DNA from: Thecamonas trahens ATCC 50062
Lineage: Eukaryota > Apusozoa > Apusomonadida > Apusomonadidae
Direction of reading: 5' to 3'
Length of the DNA stretch: 42,002 nt
NCBI RefSeq assembly: GCF_000142905.1
Contig: NW_013657661.1
Coordinates: forward strand, 66,767 to 108,768
In this document: one piece after another, positions 10,042-18,384 of the stretch
How positions within the stretch are numbered: position 1 is the first letter of the stretch
Layout: every line of letters begins with the position of its first letter
The notes under the pieces: generated by a model
What the model was told of the DNA's origin: nothing
The model's database searches: none
Seen by the model: the letters and a program-made list of their open reading frames with translations, nothing else
Made by a program: the position numbers and the translations under genes

Positions 10042-10292
10042 GGCCTCGTCGTCCTTGCAAGTCAGGTGGCGATTCGTGGGTGAGTGCCACTGCCTGCCTG
10101 TCGACTGCTGTCGCTCGCCCTCCGCCGATGCTGCGCCGACCTTCGCTCGTACCCCACCATCGGGATGCCCATCATCGGGATGCACATCGGAATGGGTATG
10201 TTATGTATGTTATATGTGTATGTGCGGGGTTGGTGCCACAGTGAGCATGATCATTCCCCATCGATGCGGCTCGACTCGACACGCTTGTCGCC
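10042..10292. promoter_or_regulatory. Divergent intergenic region (kinase-like / F-box)
   Basis: This is 251 bp between the start codons of two divergent genes, so both promoters must lie here or within the 5' ends. Visible features are a short tandem motif (CATCGGGATG, twice around 10160-10181) and a TATGT-rich patch at 10197-10220, the most AT-rich part. No core promoter element can be assigned with certainty. Confidence 0.4.
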
Positions 10293-11726
10293 ATGGGCGG
10301 ACGAGTGAGTCGACGTGGACGGACTGGGAGCGGGAGAGGGAGAGGGAGAGGAGCAGAAGGCAGTGGTGGTGACGGTGATGGTGTTGACCATGCTCTTACG
10401 TTGGTTGACTTGCCTGTGGAACTGTTATTTCTGGTCTGCGAGTTCTTGTCGCCGTACGGTGTCGTCGTCCTCTCGCACGTCTCGTCGCTCTTCCGCCGCC
10501 TCCTCGCCGACGATCTCCTCTGGCGCGCCGTCCATCGGCGCTGTTTTGGCGAGAATCCGCCCCAGTCGGAGATCGAGGTCCTCGACATTGGTCTCTATGC
10601 GCGGATGTGGAGAGTCGAGGTGGCCAACCTCTCGCCGGCTCGGCTTTTCACGCTCAAGCGCGCCAAGCGCGAGTCACCGCTGATGGTGGCCGCCTGGCGA
10701 GCCTGGGGTCTTGCGCTCGACGCCCGCACCGCTGCCGAAGCTGCTGTGTCGAATGTAGAGAGGCTGCGATGGATGATCGACGCCGCGCTCGTGCTATGGT
10801 GGGGTGAGTACTTTGACGAGGCGGCGGCGGCGGCCGAAGCGGCGGCGATGGAAGCGGCCGCGCTGGTCCCCACGCTTGATACAGACGCTATTCCGCCGTG
10901 GGCAGTAGCTGACGACTGCAGCCTGCTCGACAGGCTGCCAATCGAGACGACAGGCGTGCCGCAGGCGTGTCAAGCACTTGGACTGCGCGCCTCTGCTGAC
11001 GAGCCGACGAGCGCGCTTGCTATTGCCGCCGCTGTCCTGGCCGGGTATGTGGCGACGACGCCGATGGCTAGAGTGGCCCACCTGCGGCGCGGCGGTGAGC
11101 TGTGGGCCGCCGCGGTGACAGCGCCCGGTGCATCGCCGCCGCGAACGGCGGTCCAGCGTGCGTTTGAGTTGTTGCAGTGCGCGGCGCGGGTGGCGACCGA
11201 CGCCGGACAGGCAGAGGATGCGCTCGAGCTTGGTCAAGCCACGCTAGCAATGGCGAACGCACACACCGAGGTTCTGGGCGAACCGGGGCGGATGTATTAC
11301 TTTCTAGCTGCAGCAATGCTCGCGCATGGTGCGTACGTTGATGCTGCGGATCATTTCGCGCTGTACGCGGCGTCGGGCCACGCCGACCGCATCCAGTACA
11401 GTTCGTCGCGGTTTCTCGAGCTCTCGATCCTTTGTCGTGCGCTCGGTGAAGGTCTCGGTGCGGCGTGCGAAGCTTTAGCCGTTGCTGCCGACGCTGACGC
11501 GCGGTTCTTTGACTCGGCGGCGTACTACCGCACCTCGCACGTCCTCGGCCTGCTCAACACTGCTGACATGGACGGCATGCAGAGCTATCTCGCCCACGCA
11601 AGGCTTCCGCCCGACTCGCCAAGGTGCCAAGCACTTCGCGAACTTGTGCGCCGACACATGCCTGGCCACGGGCTTGGTGCCCTTCTTGGGGATGATGAGT
11701 ACGAGTACTACTCGGACGAGGTCTGA
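10293..11726 (+). CDS. F-box protein with TPR/helical-repeat C-terminus
   Basis: 477 residues. After a Gly/Arg-rich lead of about 30 residues comes an F-box (about 35-84): LVDLPVELLFLVCEFLSPYG, a conserved LSHVSSLFRRL stretch, and LWRAVHRRCFG. This is the SKP1-binding module of SCF-type ubiquitin ligases. The remainder is Ala-rich and helical with paired-helix segments (for example FELLQCAARVATDAGQAED and FYLAAAMLAHGAYVDAADHF), consistent with TPR-like repeats as the substrate-recognition part. The tail is acidic and Tyr-rich (DDEYEYYSDEV). A GTGAGT close behind the ATG resembles a splice donor, but the frame is open throughout, so no intron is called. The substrate is unknown. A SKP1 partner is inferred from the F-box; a cullin-3 gene lies in this window, but F-box proteins normally pair with CUL1. 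Confidence 0.8.
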   Translation: MGGRVSRRGRTGSGRGRGRGAEGSGGDGDGVDHALTLVDLPVELLFLVCEFLSPYGVVVLSHVSSLFRRLLADDLLWRAVHRRCFGENPPQSEIEVLDIGLYARMWRVEVANLSPARLFTLKRAKRESPLMVAAWRAWGLALDARTAAEAAVSNVERLRWMIDAALVLWWGEYFDEAAAAAEAAAMEAAALVPTLDTDAIPPWAVADDCSLLDRLPIETTGVPQACQALGLRASADEPTSALAIAAAVLAGYVATTPMARVAHLRRGGELWAAAVTAPGASPPRTAVQRAFELLQCAARVATDAGQAEDALELGQATLAMANAHTEVLGEPGRMYYFLAAAMLAHGAYVDAADHFALYAASGHADRIQYSSSRFLELSILCRALGEGLGAACEALAVAADADARFFDSAAYYRTSHVLGLLNTADMDGMQSYLAHARLPPDSPRCQALRELVRRHMPGHGLGALLGDDEYEYYSDEV

Positions 11727-11808
11727 TACCTGGCGACGACTGTATGCGTGACGGCGAGTGCTGACATGACGTCGGCGCGGATGGCACCGCAGATGCGCAG
11801 GCGAACGC

Positions 11809-12113
11809 TCACCACAGTCTTCCGGGCGGTTGGGCTTCGGACGGGAGGGCTTCGGGCGGGAGGGCTTCGGGTGGGTAGTGCTCGGCGAGGACGGTGTGGC
11901 GTTGGCGCCGGCGCAGAAGACAATCTTGGATTTTGTGCGATGATCCATGGGCGATGAGGCAATTGTCCAGAAAGCCTTGAAGATCTAGGGCGCGTTGAGA
12001 ACAAAGGCCATGTGCAGGCGCTCGAGATAGTAGTTCTGCAAACCCATAAAGGCCTTGGGGGCCAGAGTGTCGATGTTTGAGTAGCCAAAGCCCGAGCAGG
12101 AGCCACCGCGCCA
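11809..12113 (-). pseudogene. CRAL-TRIO (Sec14-like) domain relic
   Basis: On the minus strand one frame reads the second half of a CRAL-TRIO lipid-binding domain: SGFGYSNID, LQNYYLERLHMAFVLNAP, then IFKAFWTI and RTKSKIVFCAGAN. An in-frame TAG (11985-11987) sits exactly where the family has Trp (NAPW-IF). Near 11893-11905 the frame must shift by one base to continue as RHTVLAEHYPPEALP, the usual closing motif. The domain ends in a 15-bp tandem repeat encoding PPEAL units and stops at TGA 11809. Upstream there is no N-terminal half, only a (CA)n microsatellite and then the oppositely oriented ankyrin gene. The truncation, stop and frameshift together indicate a decayed copy. TAG is used as a normal stop by several genes here, so recoding is unlikely. 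Confidence 0.7.
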
Positions 12114-12168
12114 AGCTCACCACCGCCACCACCACCCCACCCACACCCGCACCCATACCCCCTTCCCT

Positions 12169-12221
12169 CACACACGCACACACACACACACACACACACT
12201 TACACACACACACACATACAC
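12169..12221. repeat. (CA)n microsatellite
   Basis: About 50 bp of CA dinucleotides with single interruptions (a CG near 12175 and a CTTA near 12200), lying between the CRAL-TRIO relic and the ankyrin gene. On the minus strand it is (GT)n and abuts the broken 5' end of the relic. Confidence 0.95.
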
Positions 12222-12249
12222 CTCCCATCCACCCACATACATCGAAAGT

Positions 12250-12869
12250 ATGAACAGGGGGCGGGACAAGAAGCCCAAGAAGAAGCGGCGCAAGAAGGCT
12301 GGTACGCCAGCCCCCCCCCCCCCCCCCCCCCCCCGCCCTTTCCCTCCCTCCCATACTCATCACTCACATGTTGCAACCACTTGACAGATCCGTTTGATCC
12401 GGCGAGCTGGGCTGATCGGCCGGCATCGGCACATCTGCTGCAAAAGGCCAAGTTTCCCGAGACTGCGCCGGTGGTCGAGCAGCTGGCTCTTGGTGCCGAT
12501 GTCAACGCCATCGATGGCGAGGGCAAGTCGGCGCTGCACTGGACAGCTGTGCTGGGCAACACAGAGGTGGCAGAGACATTGCTTGCGGTCGATGGGGTCA
12601 ATGCTGACATTCCGGATGAGTATGGATGGACACCGCTGCATCTGGCTGTTGCCAACAATCATCCGCGCATCATCGACTCTCTGCTCAACGCCGGTGCTGC
12701 CGTCAACGCCACCACCCCGTCCAACGAAACCGCCCTGGACATGGCCGTTGCCAATGATGTCCAAGCTGTCATCGACCGTCTGGTAGAAGCCGGCGCTATG
12801 ACCCACGACAAGGTTGTCGCAGCCGAAGAGGCCGCCGCCGCCAAATCGCGAGGCCGTCGTCGTCGTTGA
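12250..12869 (+). CDS. Small ankyrin-repeat protein with basic N-terminus, spliced
   Basis: Joined as 12250-12301 and 12388-12869, 177 residues. Exon 1 encodes MNRGRDKKPKKKRRKKA, a strongly basic, NLS-like stretch. The phase-1 intron splits the Asp codon that starts exon 2 (DPFDPASWADRP). Exon 2 contains about three ankyrin repeats: GADVNAIDGEGKSALHWTA, YGWTPLHLAVANNHPRIID and SNETALDMAVANDVQAV. The C-terminus is basic again (SRGRRRR). Ankyrin arrays are protein-binding. The two basic ends suggest a nuclear or nucleolar place of action, which is inference. The next gene downstream in the same orientation is NOP53, a nucleolar protein, but there is no evidence of co-transcription. The start is the only ATG that gives a continuous spliced frame. 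Confidence 0.85.
12302..12387 (+). other. Intron of the ankyrin gene with a 24-C run
   Basis: The donor is GTACGCCAG and the acceptor is CCACTTGACAG. It is 86 bp long and phase 1. It contains an uninterrupted run of about 24 C (12311-12334) followed by more C/T-rich sequence. The C run makes up over a quarter of the intron, and its distance from the donor is only 9 bases. Joining the flanks gives one clean frame. Confidence 0.85.
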
Positions 12870-13246
12870 CCCCCTCCCTCCCATCACGACGGACACTGCT
12901 GTCCTCTGGTGGCACAGCAGCTACCCTCCGCCCCCCTCGTCCCCCTTCCCCCGATAACACCGTCATCACTCACTCCTATCCCATCTCCCACCGCCCGACT
13001 CAACCGCCCTCCCTTCCCCCTCCCGTCCCCGCACCCAACACCCAACTCTCACAGTACGCAACCCCCTCCCTCCCCCCTGCAGTCAGCACTGTCCCCGTCC
13101 CCGGGATGGATCCTCCCCCATCCATCTTGTGTGAGAGACGGGCACAGGCTTGGTCTCTGGCCAGCCATGGGCATGATGGTCAAGAAGAGCCAGTCACTCA
13201 CATCACTGGTGCGCGTGTGGGTGTGCAGGAGGCGGGAGGGAACGAG
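12870..13246 (+). other. Intergenic / NOP53 leader
   Basis: This is 377 bp between the ankyrin stop and the chosen NOP53 start. The first 220 bp are C-rich with many CCCTCCC blocks. The NOP53 frame is open through all of it, but the translation is Pro/Ser-rich and unlike the family, so I treat it as leader. An ATG at 13169 followed by a GTGCGC donor-like site could be a short upstream exon; this is unproven. Confidence 0.5.
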
Positions 13247-14836
13247 ATGGCCAAGAAGAAGACTGGGAGGAAGAACAAGCGGAAGAGGGCCAACTCGGGC
13301 AAGCATGCCGATGTCTCGGACGTGATTGAGGCGGTCCATGCTGCCTCGGAGATGGCGGCCCAGGGTGGACCCATCGAGGCTCAGGATGATGATGATCTGT
13401 TCTTTACTGATACGAAGCCGACGGCAAAGCTGATGACCCGTGCCGAACGGAAGGCTGCTGCTCGTGCCAAGGTCCTCCACATCGATGCCAAGCTTAGCTC
13501 CAAGGCGGTGGCCATTGGCGCCTCGTCGCTCTACACCGGGCGGGTGAGCGAGAACCAGAGGAAGAAGGCCGCAGCTGCTGCCAAGGCGCGGCTCCGCGAT
13601 TCAGAGGCAATTGCCCAGCGGCGTGCAGCGAAGAACGCTGAGGCTCGCCGCCAGCGCGCGATGGACCTCCTCCGGAAAGGCGAGAAGCCGCGGTCGCTGG
13701 CTGAGCTTGCCAATGCCAAGAAGCTCGAGCGGCAGAAGCGGCGGGCTGTGATCGTCGACCTGAACGAGGACGCCAGTTCGCAGCAGGTCGAAATTGTCGA
13801 CGCGTGGGCCGAGCCGGTCGGCCGGGAGAAGATTCTCGCCGAGGAGAACGTCGACGACTACGTGGCCGACACCATCATGCCTGTCAAGCGGCGCAAGCTG
13901 CTGAGTGGGCACAAGATGGTGGCCAACGTCCGGGTGGCGGCGCCGGGCCAGTCGTACAACCCGGTCACCTCCGAGCACACCAAACACCTCGTTGACGCTG
14001 CCGCCGGACAGATCAAGCGGAACAAGGCCAAGGCCAAGCTCGACTCTGAGCTGCCTGCCAAATCCGTCAGGGCGGTGACCGACGTCGTGTCCTCGCTCCT
14101 CCCTCTGGACATGATGATGGACTCGGACGACGACGGCGCGTCCGACTCGGAGAGCCTCGACGAGGAGGCCAAGGCCGAGATTGCCATTGCGCGGAAGATG
14201 CGCGAGATGCAGGCTAACCGCAAGCCGCGGACCGCGCGTCAGCGGCGGAACATTACTATCAGCAAGGTGAAGAACGAGGAAGCCCGCCGCAGGAAGCTGG
14301 AGCGCCGCAAGAGGAACGAGCTCTACCTGCTCAAGAGGCTGAATAAGGAAGTTCTCGCAGAGATCGAGATCCGTCGGGCCAAGGCCAGCGCCCGTGCCGC
14401 CGCCGCCGCCGCCGCGCCGGCCGCTCCGATCACCAAGCTCGGCAAGGGTTCCATCACCATTGAGCCCGAGTTCCTGCTCCCCAGCGAGATTCCGAGCTCG
14501 CTCCGCCGTCTCCCTATCCAGGGCTCGGTCCTTGCCGACCGCATGACCTCCATCTACGAGCGCGGTAAGGCCGAGCTGCCCAAGGCCAAGCGCGGAAAGC
14601 CGAGCAGGCCGTGGCTCAAGACAAAGGTCCGCATCCACAAGCGTGACGAGTGGGCCGAGCACCCGCTCAACAACGACGACGATCTCGAGGACTCATCGTC
14701 TGGCGATGAAGATCTCGGCCGCGACGATCCCAACGCCAACCACAACGCGACCCGCATCCCCGGCTACGGCCCAAACCAGCGGTCGTCGTCGTCGCGCGGC
14801 AGTCGCAACAACCACAACCGCAACAAGAAGCGGTAG
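13247..14836 (+). CDS. NOP53: NOP53 (GLTSCR2/PICT1) ribosome biogenesis factor
   Basis: 529 residues from MAKKKTGRKNKRKR. NOP53 proteins act in the nucleolus on pre-60S particles and recruit the exosome helicase MTR4 for ITS2 processing. Visible family marks are an acidic DDDD segment running into LFFTD (about 51-55), which fits the arch-interacting motif LFxxD. There is also VAAPGQSYNPVTSEHTKHL (about 228), a QRRNITISKVKNEEARRRK basic helix, and near the end LGKGSITIEPEFLLPSEI followed by SLRRLPIQGSVLADRMTSIYERG. Highly charged helical segments fill the middle. Human NOP53 is about 478 residues, so the length is right. A poly-Ala stretch near residues 382-391 comes from a GCC repeat. The C-terminus is acidic then Ser/Asn/Arg-rich. 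It ends in TAG, 54 bp from the convergent neighbour's stop. Confidence 0.9.
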   Translation: MAKKKTGRKNKRKRANSGKHADVSDVIEAVHAASEMAAQGGPIEAQDDDDLFFTDTKPTAKLMTRAERKAAARAKVLHIDAKLSSKAVAIGASSLYTGRVSENQRKKAAAAAKARLRDSEAIAQRRAAKNAEARRQRAMDLLRKGEKPRSLAELANAKKLERQKRRAVIVDLNEDASSQQVEIVDAWAEPVGREKILAEENVDDYVADTIMPVKRRKLLSGHKMVANVRVAAPGQSYNPVTSEHTKHLVDAAAGQIKRNKAKAKLDSELPAKSVRAVTDVVSSLLPLDMMMDSDDDGASDSESLDEEAKAEIAIARKMREMQANRKPRTARQRRNITISKVKNEEARRRKLERRKRNELYLLKRLNKEVLAEIEIRRAKASARAAAAAAAPAAPITKLGKGSITIEPEFLLPSEIPSSLRRLPIQGSVLADRMTSIYERGKAELPKAKRGKPSRPWLKTKVRIHKRDEWAEHPLNNDDDLEDSSSGDEDLGRDDPNANHNATRIPGYGPNQRSSSSRGSRNNHNRNKKR

Positions 14837-14890
14837 AGGCGTCGCTGAGGCCGCCCCCTGCAGTAACACACGCAACCCGCGGAGAGTATG

Positions 14891-16441
14891 TTATGATGTG
14901 CTCTCGGTCGTCTCTACCGCCGTGTACTCGACGTACTCAATCTTGTACTCGGACGCAGCCGAGCCAGAGCTCGAGCCCGAGCCGACGCCATCAGAGGACG
15001 ATAGCGAGCCGCGCCGCCGCCGCCGCTGGCGCCGCCGCCTGCTCGGCCCGCTGGCGCCGTTGCGGACTTCAAAAACGGCGTAGTCGTTGACGTAGCGGCC
15101 GGACGAGCCGCCGGAGGCATATCCGTCGTACTCGTACTCATCGTCGTCGTCGTTGTCGTCGTACTCGTACTCGTTGTATTCGTACTCGTACTCGTCGTCC
15201 GAATCCGAGTCACGGCGTGACGTCGAGGTCTCCAGCTCGGACGGCGCTGCGTCCCAGTCCGAGATGCCGGCTGCGGTGTCAGCGGCGCGCGAGAGCGCGG
15301 CGATGAGTGCGGTGCCGGCCTCGTTGTCGGTGGGCCGGACCGGGGGAAGGATAAAGAATGAGCCGGCGTAGTCGCCAAGCGAAGCAAGGTAGTTAACGAC
15401 TCGCGCCAGGAGAATCCCGCCCGAGCCCTCGGTATATGCAGCCTCGAGAACGAGCTTGTCGTGGACTCGAGTGTAGTGATGGACCATGGACCGGACCGGC
15501 ATGGCGGCCGAGCCCTCGCGGTAAAAGTGCGAGAAAGGCGTGTAGAGCGCGATGCGCTCGCTCGAGGTGTCGACCCTAAAGTACCCGTAGTACGCGATCA
15601 TGGTTGTCCGAGTCCGTCGCGAGGCGTCTTCGCCTTCGCCGACCTTGACCGCGGTGAAAGAGCCGTCTGGCCGGAGCTGCAGCGAGTTGGACGCGATGAC
15701 ACCAGAGCTAAACGGCGGCGGAATCAAGGCGCGCTTCCGCCGCTTGCGGCTGCCCTTGCCTGACGCCTTCATGCGGACCTGGATCCGGAGCTGCCGCACC
15801 AGCGGATGTGCCGCGCTGGCTGCCGGCGTGTGCCGCGACGAGTTGATCCCTGCCGAGTTGAGCGCACACAGCGTGTCGCCGGGCGGCAGTCCTGACGCCT
15901 CGCTCTCAGTCACTGCTCTCGGCGGCTCGACAAGCGGTGCGCGGCTCGACGACGACGATCGCCGCGAGGAGACAACCCGCCACCCCGACGACTCGTCCTG
16001 AGACAGCGAGTCCGAGCCCGAGCCCAAGCCCGAGCCCGAACCACAACCAGTCCGAATTTTGACATAGCTCGGCGACGAGACAAACTCGCCATCACAGAAG
16101 AGGCAGAACCAGGCGAGCTTCTTTGACGACGACGAGGAGCGAGAGGCCTTTCCGGGCGATCCAACATGGTGGCTGTGCTTGGACGGCGAGCCAGCGTGAT
16201 GCTTGGACGGCGAGCCAGCATGGTGATGCCGTGTCGATGACGACGAGATCTTCCTTGCCCGGCCTGTGCTCCTTGCCGACGTCGGCGGAGAGTATCCCGA
16301 GAGCAGAGCCACTCGATGCGCCGCCGATTCCGACCGCAGCGACGAGGACGGAGCGCCGAGGCGCATGGCGGCGTGGTCGGTCGACACGTCGCGTGACGAC
16401 CGTAGCCGCGACGACCGAGAATGAGACCCGTTCTTGGCCAT
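14891..16441 (-). CDS. Unrecognised Ser-rich protein with acidic-Tyr tail
   Basis: 516 residues with no family I recognise. The N-terminal 110 residues are Ser/Arg/His-rich, with a degenerate tandem unit HHAGSPSK, HHAGSPSK, HHVGSPGK at about 70-97. A short WFCLFCDGEF segment follows and could be half of a metal site. A more ordered central part (about 215-375) has alternating hydrophobics (RQLRIQVRMK, TMIAYYGYFRVDTSSERIALY, KLVLEAAYTEGSGGILLARVVNYLASLGDYAGSFFILPP). Then comes a striking acidic run of Asp/Glu/Tyr with EYEY repeats (about 415-445), followed by a basic R/Q patch. The composition suggests a scaffold or nucleic-acid-associated protein, but that is only inference. It is divergent from the gene at 16938 and convergent with NOP53. 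Confidence 0.75.
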   Translation of the reverse strand: MAKNGSHSRSSRLRSSRDVSTDHAAMRLGAPSSSLRSESAAHRVALLSGYSPPTSARSTGRARKISSSSTRHHHAGSPSKHHAGSPSKHSHHVGSPGKASRSSSSSKKLAWFCLFCDGEFVSSPSYVKIRTGCGSGSGLGSGSDSLSQDESSGWRVVSSRRSSSSSRAPLVEPPRAVTESEASGLPPGDTLCALNSAGINSSRHTPAASAAHPLVRQLRIQVRMKASGKGSRKRRKRALIPPPFSSGVIASNSLQLRPDGSFTAVKVGEGEDASRRTRTTMIAYYGYFRVDTSSERIALYTPFSHFYREGSAAMPVRSMVHHYTRVHDKLVLEAAYTEGSGGILLARVVNYLASLGDYAGSFFILPPVRPTDNEAGTALIAALSRAADTAAGISDWDAAPSELETSTSRRDSDSDDEYEYEYNEYEYDDNDDDDEYEYDGYASGGSSGRYVNDYAVFEVRNGASGPSRRRRQRRRRRGSLSSSDGVGSGSSSGSAASEYKIEYVEYTAVETTESTS

Positions 16442-16937
16442 ATCGCGAGAAAGAAGGCCACGGGTAGGGGTGAAAGTATCGGGGTGGGTCGAGCCAAGTG
16501 TGCCGACGTTCAGTGTTCTTTAGCAGACCGACGACCGCCGGGCCATGGACCGACTCGGCCGACTCGTCGACAGGCTTCACCATAGGGTGTGGGGATTGGT
16601 TATTGCTGGGGGATGGTGGGGATGGTGGGGATGGTTGGAGTGGCTGTGCATGTCGGGCTGTGGGTGCTGGGGCTGGGGCTAGGGCTGGGGCTAGGGGGAG
16701 GGGGAGGGGGAGGGGGGGGGGGGGGGCTCGCCTGTTGCCTGTCGCCTGTCGTCGGTCGGTCGGTTGTCGGTCGGTCGCCGGTCGGTCGGTCGGTCGGTCG
16801 CCGGTCGGTCGGTCGGTCGCCGGTCGCCGGTCGGTCGGTCGGTCGCCGGTTGGTGGCCGGTGTGCGGGCGGGTGAGAGACACTCGACGCCGGTGTAGGCG
16901 ACCAGTAGCTTCCGCGCTTTGTGCTTGGCTGTTAGTT
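16442..16937. other. Divergent intergenic region with G-runs and GGTC repeats
   Basis: This is 496 bp between divergent start codons. It contains short GGGGAT-GGT repeats at 16608-16650, a G-rich block ending in a run of about 13 G (16690-16726), and a GGTC-based tandem array (16754-16860). No coding frame is convincing: the open frames here translate into single-residue or SVGR-type repeats. Confidence 0.6.
16754..16860. repeat. GGTC / GGTCGCC tandem array
   Basis: Tetranucleotide GGTC copies are punctuated by GCC to form higher-order units (GGTCGGTCGGTCGCC and shorter variants), over roughly 100 bp and about 75-180 bp upstream of the ATG at 16938. The unit edges are irregular, as expected of slippage. 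Confidence 0.9.
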
Positions 16938-18288
16938 ATGGAGTTCGAGACGGCCATGGTAGCTGCGCAAGCCGCACACCGAACCCAGGTGGCAAGTCTT
17001 GAGGCCCAACTTGCCGACATGGCCCGGGCCTGTGAGTCTGCCCAGTCCGAGGCTGACCATGCCCGCACCGACCTTGCCGCACTGCAGTCCTCGCACATGG
17101 TACGCAGCACGAGAGGGATGACGTAGGGGTATGGGAGGGGGGAGGGGGGGGGGAGGGGGGGGGGGGATATGGGAGGATGGGAGCGGAGGTGAGTATGAGG
17201 CGCCTTCGGCGGTCGACGGGCAGGTGGTGACAGACTCACGCCAATGGACAACACATGGTATCGGGCGGACGATGCGCGGGTGGCGGGGAGGGCAGCGTGT
17301 GGCCAAGGAACGCGAGGCGCTGGTGGCGGACAACACGGCGCTGGCGCAGCAAGTCCAGGCGCTGTCGGCAGAACTGCAGCGACTGCGCATGTTCAAGCGA
17401 GCGATCCTGTGCACGCTGAAGGAAGACGAGAGGGCCGATCCAGGGGTGGTCAGCCACGCCGCGGAGCTTTCGTCGCCACTGCCGTCGATTGCGGTGGCCG
17501 ACAGCTACCTCCGGCCGTCGTCGCCACACCGCTCACCACGCCGCTCGCCGCACCGCTCGCCGCACCGCTCGCCGCACCGCTCACCGCGCCGCTCGCCGTC
17601 GCCGCAGGTGCTTGACTCGCCCGCGCGCGGGATCGAGGCCGACGACGACGTCCGGCGTGACCTCTCGCCGCTGATGGACCGGCTGGCGGCCGAGGCCGAG
17701 GCACTCGACACGTCACTGGCCATGGGCAGCAGCACGCGACCGGCGCCGCGGACTGGCGCACTCGACGCGCACCACTTGCTCATTGCGGAGATCGAGCAGT
17801 CGATCACCGACTCGCAGATCTCGTCGTCGCAGCTGCGGCGGTCGATCCGAGCCTCACGTGAGGCGCGTGACCCGACGGCCACATCGTGGATGCAGGCCGA
17901 TGCTGACCCAGATCCGGCGGCGTCGGCTGCCGGTGCGGCACGCGCAGTCGAGCGCGCGCGATCGCGCTCGCGCTCGCTGACCCCTGCCCGTCACAACCAG
18001 TCGCCAGCTCTCTCGCGGTCGGCGCTCGACACCACCACGGCGTCAGCAGCATCCGAGGTGGCCAGCGGCGTGCCCAAGCCGGGCTTTATGGCATCGGACG
18101 CCGGCAAGCTCTTTTTCCGCGAGGCCCGGCTCCGCCTCGACTACGAAGCCTTCAACTCGCTCCTCGAGGCCATCCGCGAGCTGACCAACCGCACCAAGAC
18201 CCGGAATGAGACCCTAGTCTTTGCCTGGAACCTCTTTGGTCCCGACAGCGAGGATCTGTATGCCACCTTCAAGGCGCTCCTCGGGTAA
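16938..18288 (+). CDS. Coiled-coil, RS-repeat protein with At4g15545-like C-terminal domain
   Basis: Joined as 16938-17099 and 17296-18288, 384 residues. Exon 1 (MEFETAMVAAQAAHRTQ and on, 54 codons) and the start of exon 2 (RVAKEREALVADNTALAQQ) form one continuous coiled coil when the phase-0 intron is removed. The middle is low-complexity with five to six HRSP/RRSP units (about 128-150) and a second RSRSRS patch. The last 65 residues match the pattern I know from plant At4g15545/At1g16520-type proteins: GKLFFREARLRLDYEAFNSL, then LTNRTKTRNETL and FGPDSEDLYATFKALL. In plants this family has been linked to ER-derived compartments; no biochemical activity is known to me. The RS units suggest phosphorylation. 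An alternative acceptor at 17223 would add 24 residues unlike a coiled coil. Confidence 0.75.
17100..17295 (+). other. Intron with poly-G tract
   Basis: The donor is GTACGCAGC and the chosen acceptor is GGAGGGCAG at 17295. It is 196 bp long and phase 0. Near its 5' third lies a G-rich stretch with runs of 9-11 G (17136-17166). Splicing restores a coiled-coil register across the join. The donor hexamer is the same as in the ankyrin gene (GTACGC). An alternative acceptor is at 17223. Confidence 0.65.
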
Positions 18289-18384
18289 AACGGTGACCGT
18301 CACTGACCGCCACCCTCACTGAGTCATGCCCCTCCCCATCCCCCCATCACGCCTCGGTCACCACTTGTCGCCAATTTCGCGCCA

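Noticed and set aside
10293-10400. Intron starting at GTGAGT after the F-box gene ATG
   Set aside because: The donor is perfect, but I found no acceptor giving a better protein, and the frame is already open.
12866-13246. N-terminal extension of NOP53
   Set aside because: The frame is open but Pro/Ser-rich and unlike the family; MAKKK at 13247 is a natural start.
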